DNA from: JBQTKD01 sp052389435
GTDB taxonomy: Bacteria > Actinomycetota > Actinomycetes > Sporichthyales > Sporichthyaceae
DNA: 15,609 nt
Reading direction: 5' to 3'
NCBI GenBank assembly: GCA_052389435.1
Contig: JBQTIB010000156.1
Span: 1-15,609 of the forward strand
The position numbers were made by a program, and so were the translations under genes. Below are positions 6,595 through 13,033 of this stretch, piece by piece. A model generated the notes under the pieces. It was not told the origin of the DNA and did not search any database. It was given only the letters and a program-made list of their open reading frames with translations. Positions within the stretch are counted from its first letter, which is position 1. Every line of letters starts with the position of its first letter.

Positions 6595-7542
6595 CTACAA
6601 AAGCGGGAGGACCTCGTCGGTCAGGAAACGGAGCGCACCGGCCTGGTCCGGCCCCATCTGGGAGAGGTAGACCTCGTCGAAGCCGACGTCGACGTACTCC
6701 CGGATCGCGTCCGCGACCCGTTCGGCGTCGGGTCCGCACGGCACCTTCTTCTTGACCTCGTCGGGGCTGGACAGTTCGCCGATCGCCTCGAAGCCCATCC
6801 ACATCGGCGCGTCCTGGGGGAGTTGCCCGCCGACGCCCTCGAAACCCCAGCGGCTGTGCGCGATTCTGGCCGCCTCGTCCTCGGACTCGGCCCAGCAGAA
6901 CTTCAACCCGCCCTGGGTCAGGCCCTTGCCGCCGGCGGAACGATAGGTCTTCATGCCCTCGGCGTCCGGGCCGACGGTCACCCAGCCGTCGCCGGCTCGG
7001 GCCGCGAGCTCGATCGCCTCCGGACCGAAACCGGACACCAGGATCGGCGGGGGCTGCTCCGGCAGGCTGAAGATGCGGGCGTCCGCCACCGTGTAGTACT
7101 GGCCCCGGTGGCTGACGACCTTGCCCGTCCACAGTTCGCGAATGAGCTCGATGGCTTCCTCGAGCCGTTCGAGGCGTTCGCCGACGGCGGGCCACGCGTC
7201 GCCGAGGATGTGCTCGTTCAGCGCTTCGCCGGAGCCGACGCCGAAGGCGAACCGGCCGGGCGCCAGGCACGTCATGGTGGCGGTCGCCTGCGCGAGGATC
7301 GCCGGGTGGATGCGGAAGGTCGGGCAGGTGACCGCGGTGGTCAGCCGCAGCGAGGTCGTGGCCGCGATCCCGCCGAGAACCGACCACACGAAGGCGCTCT
7401 CCCCCTGCGCGCGCGTCCAGGGATGGAAGTGGTCGCTGATCCACAGGCGGTCGAAGCCGGCACGCTCCGCGGACTGCGCGGTGGCGACGAGGGTGCGAGG
7501 GTCGAGTTCCTCGCCGGACAGGAAATAGCCGAAGTCGGTCAT
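6595..7542 (-). CDS. F420-dependent LLM-class oxidoreductase (TIGR03557-like, FGD-related)
   Basis: A 315-residue TIM-barrel luciferase-like monooxygenase family enzyme, probably using coenzyme F420 for hydride transfer. It is close to F420-dependent glucose-6-phosphate dehydrogenase. The active-site segments are visible as SDHFHPW (36-42) and GSGEALNE (103-110). By family comparison H38, W42 and E106 are the counterparts of the catalytic His, Trp and Glu of mycobacterial FGD. Other landmarks are PGRFAFGVG (95-103) and PPPILVSGFGPEAIELAARAGDGW (164-187). The true substrate is unknown, and members of the TIGR03557 group are not all sugar-phosphate dehydrogenases. The ATG at 7542 gives the canonical MTDFGYFLSGEE start, with a GGAAGG element about 10 bases upstream. 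The long open frame further upstream is non-coding antisense. Confidence 0.9.
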   Translation of the reverse strand: MTDFGYFLSGEELDPRTLVATAQSAERAGFDRLWISDHFHPWTRAQGESAFVWSVLGGIAATTSLRLTTAVTCPTFRIHPAILAQATATMTCLAPGRFAFGVGSGEALNEHILGDAWPAVGERLERLEEAIELIRELWTGKVVSHRGQYYTVADARIFSLPEQPPPILVSGFGPEAIELAARAGDGWVTVGPDAEGMKTYRSAGGKGLTQGGLKFCWAESEDEAARIAHSRWGFEGVGGQLPQDAPMWMGFEAIGELSSPDEVKKKVPCGPDAERVADAIREYVDVGFDEVYLSQMGPDQAGALRFLTDEVLPLL

Positions 7543-7589
7543 GGGGCCCGCCTTCCCCGGCTTTCCGCGGTCACACGAACCGTTTTCGA

Positions 7590-7616
7590 GCCGGGCGATT
7601 CGGGGTAGCGCCCGGC
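7590..7616. promoter_or_regulatory. 8-bp inverted repeat in divergent intergenic region
   Basis: GCCGGGCG (7590-7597) and CGCCCGGC (7609-7616) form a perfect inverted repeat with an 11-base spacer. It lies between the divergent F420 oxidoreductase gene and the small unknown gene at 7696. It could be an operator or an RNA hairpin. GC-only arms in a GC-rich genome make a chance match possible. Confidence 0.3.
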
Positions 7617-7695
7617 GTAGTACGCATCGCTCGAAGCAGCTCGCATCGCCCGCGCGGCATGCTGCTCCGGGGGGTGCCGTGGAATGGAGGGCGGC

Positions 7696-8157
7696 GTGAC
7701 CGGCCGAGAGCTCGTGGTGGAGACGGCGTTCGGGATCGGCGAGGCGACGACGGTGGCAGACCGTTCGATGACGACCGTCTCGCTCGTCCGCCGCAACACG
7801 GGGTCCGATCACGTCCAATGCCGCGACGGACGGGTCGCGTTTCGGACGGTGGGCTGGTACGAGGTGCTCATGACGGTGGAATGGGACCCGACCGTTCGCG
7901 GCGGAACCCGCTTCAGCCACACGATGGTCTCCGACCACGAGCCGCTGCACAGCGAGGCGATCGACGCCGACGTGCTGATCTCGCTGAACGGCGGCCGTCA
8001 GCTTCTGCGCGGCAACTCGATTTTCGGCCTCTCGTGCACGGCGCAGCTCGAGCTCGGCGTGTGGCAGGACAGCGGCGAGGCGATCGACCTGCGCGGAGCG
8101 CAGCTCGTCGTCCGCGAACTCTGCGTCCCGTGGCCGCTCGCGGCGAGGTGTCCCTAG
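7696..8157 (+). CDS. Hypothetical protein, probably beta-rich
   Basis: A 153-residue protein that I do not recognise. The composition alternates hydrophobic and polar residues in short strands (TTVSLVRRN, VAFRTVGWYEVLMTVEWD, AIDADVLISLNGGRQLL, CTAQLELGVWQDSGEAIDL, AQLVVREL). This pattern is typical of a jelly-roll or other beta-sandwich, and no signal peptide or membrane segment is seen. The GTG at 7696 is preferred because a GGAGGG Shine-Dalgarno sequence lies 5 bases upstream. An ATG at 7684 would add four residues (MEGG) but has a weaker site. Its codon third positions are GC-rich like its neighbours, supporting a real gene. It is followed 50 bp later by another small gene. No function can be assigned. 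Confidence 0.68.
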   Translation: MTGRELVVETAFGIGEATTVADRSMTTVSLVRRNTGSDHVQCRDGRVAFRTVGWYEVLMTVEWDPTVRGGTRFSHTMVSDHEPLHSEAIDADVLISLNGGRQLLRGNSIFGLSCTAQLELGVWQDSGEAIDLRGAQLVVRELCVPWPLAARCP

Positions 8158-8207
8158 CATGAGCCGATGACCTGCTGGGAGCGCGCGCGTTCGACGGTGT
8201 CGCACTG

Positions 8208-8504
8208 ATGGGCGCGGTGGACTTCTCCGACGCGCGCCGCATCGTGCGCGAGTACCTGCTCGACCGGTGGACCTCCGGCAACGGGACGCTGCAGATCGCG
8301 GATCGGGGCTTCAAGGACGCAACGCACTGGCGGGTTCTCGCGGGATCGGCGCCCGCCGGGCCGGAGACCGAACCGCCGCAGGCTCCGCTGCCGCCCGAGG
8401 AGACCGCCTACCTCGTCGACCGGTCCACCGGGAACCTGGAGATCGTGCCCGTGGCGGGCAACGAGGCCAGGCTCGCTCAGATGCTGCCCTGGGGCGCGGC
8501 CTAG
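8208..8504 (+). CDS. Small hypothetical protein, YrhB/Imm35-like pattern
   Basis: A 98-residue soluble protein. An amphipathic first helix (DARRIVREYLLDRW, 8-21) is followed by strands and a C-terminal AYLVDRSTGNLEIVP segment (68-82). The order helix, W-x-V strand, then VDRxTG is reminiscent of the YrhB/immunity-protein-35 group, where a D-x-x-TG-x segment ends the fold. The similarity is weak and no toxin gene lies nearby, so I treat the function as unknown. The ATG at 8208 has only a GGTG element upstream. Its TAG stop overlaps the stop of the convergent CinA gene in the palindrome CTAG (8501-8504). Confidence 0.62.
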   Translation: MGAVDFSDARRIVREYLLDRWTSGNGTLQIADRGFKDATHWRVLAGSAPAGPETEPPQAPLPPEETAYLVDRSTGNLEIVPVAGNEARLAQMLPWGAA

Positions 8505-8989
8505 CCGAGCGCGCCGTGCAGCGCCTGCAGCGCACTGCGAACCGCCAGGCGGCAGACCTGTTCCGGATCGCCCGGGAGCCGAAGCTCCTCGACGGTCGTC
8601 CCGGCGGGTCCGGCGACGGCGACGTACACGGTGCCGGGCGGGCGGCCGTCCTGCGGATCCGGGCCGCCCACACCGGTCAGCGCAACCGCGTAGGTCGCGC
8701 GGTGCGTCGCCAGGACGCCCTCGGCCATCGCGCTCGCCGCGGCCGCGCAGACGACCGGACCGGGCGGGACGTTGAGCAGCCGGTGCTTGACCTCGGAGTT
8801 GTAGGCCACCACACCCCCGCGGAACCACGTCGACGCCTCCGGAGCCGCCGCCAGCGCCGAACACAACTGACCCCCCGTCAACGATTCGGCGACGGCGACC
8901 TTCGCCTCGAGTGCGCCGGCCCGGTCCGCGATCGCGGTGGCCAGTTCGCCGGCGTCCGCGGACTCGTGGCGGTGCTGCGGTGTGCCCAT
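8501..8989 (-). CDS. CinA-family protein (nicotinamide-nucleotide amidohydrolase, PncC type)
   Basis: A 162-residue stand-alone CinA C-terminal domain. It is expected to deamidate nicotinamide mononucleotide to nicotinate mononucleotide in the pyridine nucleotide salvage cycle. Landmarks are VAVAESLTGGQLCSAL (31-46) with the conserved Ser36 and TGG, WFRGGVVAYNSEVKHRLLNV (55-74), and VALTGVGGPDPQDGRPPGTVYVAV (92-115). The N-terminal molybdopterin-like domain of full-length CinA is absent, as in many PncC proteins. The ATG at 8989 is preceded by a GGGAAGG element about 9 bases upstream. It lies 169 bp downstream of dctA on the same strand. Its stop is shared head-on with the convergent small gene. 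Confidence 0.88.
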   Translation of the reverse strand: MGTPQHRHESADAGELATAIADRAGALEAKVAVAESLTGGQLCSALAAAPEASTWFRGGVVAYNSEVKHRLLNVPPGPVVCAAAASAMAEGVLATHRATYAVALTGVGGPDPQDGRPPGTVYVAVAGPAGTTVEELRLPGDPEQVCRLAVRSALQALHGALG

Positions 8990-9040
8990 GGCATGGACCT
9001 TCCCGCCGGCGGCCGGAGCACTCGCAGCGCCTCCGGGGGG

Positions 9041-9059
9041 CCTGCAGTCCCCGCAGGCG
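9041..9059. terminator. Hairpin downstream of dctA
   Basis: GCCTGC (9041-9046) and GCAGGC (9054-9059) form a 6-bp perfect stem with a 7-base loop. It lies in the 169-bp gap between the dctA stop (9159) and the CinA start (8989). No T-tract follows. It could end dctA transcription or attenuate read-through into the CinA gene. Nothing else is seen in this gap. Confidence 0.3.
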
Positions 9060-9158
9060 GTGCAGCCCCGCCCAGCGGTCGGACGACGCCGCAGCCGGTC
9101 CGCGCCGGGTGGCCGGCGAGACCGTCTGCGGCGTTTCGGACCGGTGGGGGGCCCGGCC

Positions 9159-10544
9159 CTAGACCGAGACCGGCACGCGCGCAGGCTCGGCGATCGGGAG
9201 TTCGACCGGGCCGGCGGGCTTGGGAAGGTCGGCGCCGTGGTGGTCCGCGACCATGCTCGTCTCGTCGAACGGGTCCTGGCCGGACAGGACGCGCCGCGCC
9301 TGTTCGCGGTCCAGGCCACCGGTCCAGGCGCCGACGACGACCGTGGCGACGGCGTTGCCGGCGAAGTTGGTCAGGGCCCGGGCCTCGGACATGAAGCGGT
9401 CGATGCCGACGATCAGGCCGACCCCGTCCACCAGGTCGGGGCGGTGGCTGGCCAGGCCGCCGGCCAGCGTCGCGAGGCCGGCGCCGGTCACGCCGGCGGC
9501 GCCCTTGGACGCGATCATCATGAACACCAGCAGGGAGATCTGCTCGCCGATGCTCAGCGGGCTGCCGAGCGCCGAGGCGATGAACAGCGAGGACATCGTC
9601 AGGTAGATCGCGGTGCCGTCGAGGTTGAAGGAGTAGCCGGTCGGCACGACCACGCCGACCGTGCCCCGGTCCACGCCGGCGTGCTCCATCTTGGCGATCA
9701 GACGCGGCAGGGCCGACTCGGAGGAGGAGGTCGACAGGATCAGCAGGAACTCCCGGCCGAGGTAGCGCAGCAGGGAGAAGATGTTGATCCCGGTCGCCAG
9801 GCGCAGCACGAGGCCGAGGACCGCGAAGACGAACACGGCGCAGGTCGCGTAGAAGCCGAGCATGATCACCGCGAGGCCCTTGAGCGCGTCGAGGCCGGTG
9901 GCGCCGACGACGGCCGCGATCGCGGCGAAGGCGCCGACCGGCGCCAGCCACATGATCATGGCCAGGATGCGGAACACGACCTTCTGGACGAGTTCGACGG
10001 CCGCGAGCACCGGCTTGCCCGCCGGGCCCATCGCCTGCACGGCGAAGCCGACGACCAACGCGACGAGGAGGGTCTGCAGGACAGAGCCGGAGGTGAGCGA
10101 GGAGACCAGCGAGGTCGGGATGATCCCGAGCAGGAAGTCCGTCGTCGAGGCGTGCTCGGCCGCCGGGATCGCGGCGCCGGAGGCCGCGGCGACGTCCAGA
10201 CCCGACCCGGGGTGCAGCAGGTTGCCGACCGCGAGGCCGATCGCGAGGGCGAAGGTCGACATCGCGAGGAAGTAGGCCATCGCGAGCCCGCCGACCCGGC
10301 CGACGCGGGCCGCGCTCGCGACCGAGCCGACGCCGAGCACGATGGTGCAGAAGATGATCGGCGAGATCATCATCTTGATCAGGTTGACGAACGCGGTGCC
10401 GATCGGCTTCAACTCCGCGGCGAAGCCGGGGGCCGCGAAGCCCACGACGACGCCGAGGACGACGGCGGCCACGACCGCGACGTAGAGGAAGTGGGTGCGA
10501 TCGCGCCGGGGCGCAGCGGTCGGGGGAGCGGTCGTGCTGTGCAT
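9159..10544 (-). CDS. dctA: DctA-type C4-dicarboxylate:cation symporter (DAACS family)
   Basis: A 461-residue secondary transporter of the dicarboxylate/amino acid:cation symporter family, importing succinate, fumarate or malate across the cytoplasmic membrane. Family motifs are visible: NLIKMMISPIIFCTIVLGVG (54-73), the serine-rich hairpin STSSSESALPRL (271-282), PTGYSFNLDGTAIY (301-314), and the last helix NFAGNAVATVVV (393-404). About eight transmembrane segments and two re-entrant hairpins fit the length. The ATG at 10544 has a GGAGG Shine-Dalgarno sequence (about 7 bases spacing). It is divergent from a CitA/DcuS-type two-component system, the classical arrangement for regulated C4-dicarboxylate uptake, and this favours DctA over the glutamate transporter GltP of the same family. 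Confidence 0.92.
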   Translation of the reverse strand: MHSTTAPPTAAPRRDRTHFLYVAVVAAVVLGVVVGFAAPGFAAELKPIGTAFVNLIKMMISPIIFCTIVLGVGSVASAARVGRVGGLAMAYFLAMSTFALAIGLAVGNLLHPGSGLDVAAASGAAIPAAEHASTTDFLLGIIPTSLVSSLTSGSVLQTLLVALVVGFAVQAMGPAGKPVLAAVELVQKVVFRILAMIMWLAPVGAFAAIAAVVGATGLDALKGLAVIMLGFYATCAVFVFAVLGLVLRLATGINIFSLLRYLGREFLLILSTSSSESALPRLIAKMEHAGVDRGTVGVVVPTGYSFNLDGTAIYLTMSSLFIASALGSPLSIGEQISLLVFMMIASKGAAGVTGAGLATLAGGLASHRPDLVDGVGLIVGIDRFMSEARALTNFAGNAVATVVVGAWTGGLDREQARRVLSGQDPFDETSMVADHHGADLPKPAGPVELPIAEPARVPVSV

Positions 10545-10602
10545 CGGGGTACCTCCGCGTTGAGGGCCGGCGTTGTCCAGTGCGGCAATGCTCCGGCCGG
10601 GC

Positions 10603-10616
10603 GTGACGCGCGTCAC
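10603..10616. promoter_or_regulatory. CRP/GlxR-like palindrome in the dctA-kinase divergent promoter region
   Basis: GTGACGCGCGTCAC is a perfect 14-bp palindrome of the form GTGA-N6-TCAC. This is the core of actinobacterial CRP/GlxR sites. It lies near the middle of the 134-bp intergenic region between dctA (start 10544, minus) and the kinase (start 10679, plus). A catabolite-type regulator acting on C4-dicarboxylate uptake would make biological sense. The outer T and A of the full TGTGA...TCACA consensus are absent, so this is a candidate only. Confidence 0.5.
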
Positions 10617-10617
10617 C

Positions 10618-10635
10618 GTTGTGGTCGTTGTGGTC
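10618..10635. promoter_or_regulatory. 9-bp tandem direct repeat, possible response-regulator site
   Basis: GTTGTGGTC occurs twice without a gap (10618-10626 and 10627-10635), starting two bases after the GTGA...TCAC palindrome. It lies in the divergent dctA/kinase region. CitB/DcuR-type regulators often recognise direct repeats in the promoters they control, so this is a reasonable candidate binding site. The proposal rests on position and symmetry alone. Confidence 0.4.
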
Positions 10636-10678
10636 GCGGACTGTCCCGAGACCCCGCGGAGGAGGAGACTGCGCAGTT

Positions 10679-12259
10679 GTGGCGACCCCGCGACGACGGC
10701 CGCGCAGCGTGGCGCGCCAGGTCTTCCTGCTGCAGGTGGCCCTCGTGCTGCTCGTGGTCGTCGTCGGGGCGGCCCTCGCCGTCTACGACGCCCGGCGCGT
10801 GCAGGTGGCCCAGGCCCGCGAAACGGTCCTGGACGTGGGCCGGGCGGTGGCGGCCTCGCCCACCCTGGTCGCGGCGGCGCGCGAACGCGATCCGGCGCGC
10901 ATCGTGCAGCCCTTCGCCGAGCGGGTGCGCGTGGAGACCGGCGCGGACTTCGTGGTGGCGATGGCCCCGGACCGCACCCGCTGGTCGCATCCCGATCCGG
11001 CGCGGCTCGGGCAGCCCTTCGTCGGCGACCTGGGCACTGCGCCCGCGGGCGTACCGTTCGTGCAGACCTTCCGCGGCACTCTCGGCCCGTCGATCCGTTC
11101 GGTCGTGCCCGTCCTCGACGACGGGCGCGTGGTGGCGCTGGTCTCGGTGGGCATCACCGTCGACCGGGTTTCCGACGCGCTGCGGACCAGGCTGCTCGTG
11201 CTGGCGTGCGTGGCGTCGGCGCTGCTGGCCACGGGGGCGGGCGGCGCTGGGCTGTTGAGCCGGCGACTGCGCCGCCAGACCCACGGCCTCGGCGAACTCG
11301 AGATCACCCGGATGTACGAGTACTACGACGCCGTGCTGCACGCGGTGCGGGAGGGACTGCTCGTCCTGGACGTCGACGGCCGGGTGCAGTTGGCCAACGA
11401 CGAGGCGATCCGACTGCTGGACCTGCCCGCGGGCTACCGGGACCGCACCCCGGCCGAGCTCGGCCTGGCCCCCTCCCTGGCGGCCCGGCTGGTGGCCGGC
11501 GAGGTCGAGCCCGACGAGGTGCACCTCGCGGGAGAGCGCGTGCTGGTGGTCAACCAGGCCCCTGCGCGGTGGGCCGGACGCCTGCTCGGTTCGGTGGTCA
11601 CCTTCCGCGACCACTCCGAACTCCAGGCCGTGACCAGCGAACTGGACTCGGTGCGGGGCCTCGCCGAAACGCTGCGCACGCAGAACCACGAGTCCGCCAA
11701 CCGCCTGCACACCGTGGTCTCCCTCATCGAACTCGGGCGGCCGGCGGACGCCGTCGAGTTCGCCGTCGGGGAACTGCACACGGCGCAGGCGCTCGCCGAC
11801 CGGCTTCAGGGCGTCGGCGAGGAGCCCGTGGTCTCCGCGCTTCTGCTCGGCAAGACGGCGCAGGCGGCGCACCGCGGCGTCGACCTCGTCCTGGACCCGG
11901 ACTCGCGGGTGGACGGGCTGCCCATCTCCGCGGCGGAGCTGGTGACCGTGCTCGGCAACCTGCTGGACAACGCGATCGACGCGGTCGCGACGAGTGCCGT
12001 CCGCACCGTCCGGGTGCGGCTGCTCGCCGACGAGGAGGGCCTGGAGCTCGACGTCGACGACTCCGGACCGGGGTTGCCCGCCGAGGCCGCGGCCGACGCC
12101 TTCGCGCGGGGCTGGTCGACCAAGGGCGACGCCGGCGGGCTCGGCCGAGGCCTGGGCCTCGCCCTCGTCGCGCAGGTGACGCACCGTCACGGTGGCGCGG
12201 TCACGGTGCACGAGGCCGATCTCGGCGGCGCCCGCTTCCGTGTCCGGATTCCGCAGTGA
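10679..12259 (+). CDS. CitA/DcuS-type sensor histidine kinase
   Basis: A 526-residue membrane sensor kinase for di- or tricarboxylates. It has TM1 at about 15-36 and an extracytoplasmic PAS/sCache sensor at 37-165. The ligand-pocket signatures are RWSHPDPARLGQPF (101-114) and TFRGTLGPSIRSVVPVLDDG (130-149). TM2 is at 170-193 and a cytoplasmic PAS domain at about 213-310. The dimerisation/phosphoacceptor box QNHESANRLH (335-344) has H337 as the likely phosphorylated histidine, as in the DcuS NHEFMNKLH motif. The ATPase follows, with N-box NLLDNAIDA (427-435), DSGPGL (461-466) and GRGLGLALV (489-497). The GTG at 10679 is chosen because it begins just before the basic N-terminus and TM1 and follows GGAGGAGGAG (10658-10667). 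It overlaps its response regulator by GTGA. Divergence from dctA points to C4-dicarboxylate sensing. Confidence 0.92.
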   Translation: MATPRRRPRSVARQVFLLQVALVLLVVVVGAALAVYDARRVQVAQARETVLDVGRAVAASPTLVAAARERDPARIVQPFAERVRVETGADFVVAMAPDRTRWSHPDPARLGQPFVGDLGTAPAGVPFVQTFRGTLGPSIRSVVPVLDDGRVVALVSVGITVDRVSDALRTRLLVLACVASALLATGAGGAGLLSRRLRRQTHGLGELEITRMYEYYDAVLHAVREGLLVLDVDGRVQLANDEAIRLLDLPAGYRDRTPAELGLAPSLAARLVAGEVEPDEVHLAGERVLVVNQAPARWAGRLLGSVVTFRDHSELQAVTSELDSVRGLAETLRTQNHESANRLHTVVSLIELGRPADAVEFAVGELHTAQALADRLQGVGEEPVVSALLLGKTAQAAHRGVDLVLDPDSRVDGLPISAAELVTVLGNLLDNAIDAVATSAVRTVRVRLLADEEGLELDVDDSGPGLPAEAAADAFARGWSTKGDAGGLGRGLGLALVAQVTHRHGGAVTVHEADLGGARFRVRIPQ

Positions 12260-12936
12260 GCGCCGTGCGGGTCCTCGTGGTCGAGGACGAGGAGATCGCC
12301 GCCGCGGCCCACACCGCCTACGTACAAAGGGTTCCCGGCTTCGAGGTGGCCGGGACGGCACGGTCCGGCGCCGAGGCCGTGCGCGTGCTGCGTACGGCGG
12401 CGGTGGACCTCGTGCTCCTCGACATGAACCTGCCCGACCTGCACGGCCTGGAACTGCTGCGCCGCATCCGGGCGGAGGGACACCGCTGCGACGTCCTCGC
12501 CGTGACTGCGGCGCGCGACCTCGCGGTGGTGCGGGAGGCGGTCTCCAGCGGCGTGGTGCTCTACCTGCTCAAGCCGTTCACCTTCGCCTCCTTCCGGGCC
12601 AAGCTCGAGCAGTACGCGGCCTACCTCGAACAGTTGCACGCCAGCGACGAGCGCGTGGCGCAGCAGGACGTCGACCAGATCTTCGGCCGGCTCCGTACGG
12701 ACGCCTCGGCCGGGCCGGCCAAGGGCCTGAGCGCGGAGACGCTGGCGCTGGTGACCTCGTGCGTACGCGCCGCCGACGGTCCACTCTCCGCGCTCGAGGT
12801 CGCCGAGCGGACCGGCGCCTCCCGTGTCACGGTGCGGCGCTACCTCGAGCACCTCGCCGCCGGTGGCGTGCTGGAGCGCCGCAACCGCTACGGCCGCAGC
12901 GGACGACCCGAGGTCGAGTACGCCTGGCGGAGCTAG
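12256..12936 (+). CDS. CitB/DcuR-family response regulator
   Basis: A 226-residue two-component response regulator. The receiver domain (about 4-125) has the acidic pair E10/D11, the phosphoacceptor D56 (VLLDMNLPD), T84 and K106 (LLKPF). A linker leads to a C-terminal winged-helix DNA-binding domain (about 155-222). Its HTH reads LSALEVAERTGASRVTVRRYLEHLAAGGVL, as in CitB, DcuR and DctR proteins. The GTG at 12256 overlaps the kinase stop (GTGA), showing tight coupling. A second GTG nine bases later would remove only three residues. It is predicted to activate dctA when the partner kinase detects C4-dicarboxylate. The stop is followed by the regulatory region of the dioxygenase gene, so the operon probably ends here. 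Confidence 0.92.
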   Translation: MSAVRVLVVEDEEIAAAAHTAYVQRVPGFEVAGTARSGAEAVRVLRTAAVDLVLLDMNLPDLHGLELLRRIRAEGHRCDVLAVTAARDLAVVREAVSSGVVLYLLKPFTFASFRAKLEQYAAYLEQLHASDERVAQQDVDQIFGRLRTDASAGPAKGLSAETLALVTSCVRAADGPLSALEVAERTGASRVTVRRYLEHLAAGGVLERRNRYGRSGRPEVEYAWRS

Positions 12937-12969
12937 GTCGGCGGAACTCCCGGAGGCGGAACCGGCGAC

Positions 12970-12998
12970 TTGCCGTGGAGGTCGAATGTGCGTACATT
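12970..12998 (+). promoter_or_regulatory. Candidate sigma70-type promoter of the dioxygenase-rhodanese gene
   Basis: TTGCCG (12970-12975) and TACATT (12993-12998) are separated by exactly 17 bases. They fit -35 and -10 hexamers for the gene starting at 13034, predicting a short leader of about 28 bases. The -10 hexamer sits inside the left arm of the large palindrome, so a bound repressor would block it directly. Confidence 0.5.
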
Positions 12999-13015
12999 AA
13001 ATGTACGCACATTCG
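12983..13015. promoter_or_regulatory. 33-bp palindromic operator (15-bp perfect arms)
   Basis: CGAATGTGCGTACAT (12983-12997) and ATGTACGCACATTCG (13001-13015) are exact reverse complements around a TAA centre. The element is AT-richer than the surrounding sequence. It ends 18 bases before the preferred GTG of the dioxygenase gene and overlaps the candidate -10 hexamer. This is the geometry of a repressor operator, for example of an ArsR/SmtB-type sulfide or persulfide sensor, which often control such genes. No regulator gene that would naturally bind it is adjacent. Confidence 0.85.
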
Positions 13016-13033
13016 TCGTGGACGGAGTCGATC

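Noticed and set aside
7543..8205. Upstream extension of the F420 oxidoreductase frame
   Set aside because: The extension runs antisense through the neighbouring small gene and has no family similarity. The MTDFGYFLSGEE start is canonical.
8937..11258. Long plus-strand open frame (773 codons) opposite dctA and overlapping the kinase
   Set aside because: The composition (Asp/Arg/Gly/Ala/His rich) is that of an antisense shadow. DctA and the kinase explain the region fully.
10613..12361. Minus-strand open frame opposite the sensor kinase
   Set aside because: No domain is recognisable. The kinase on the plus strand has all catalytic boxes in order.
13001..13033. ATG at 13001 as the start of the persulfide dioxygenase
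   Set aside because: It lies within the right arm of the palindromic operator and has no ribosome binding site. The GTG at 13034 gives the canonical family N-terminus and has CGGAG upstream.
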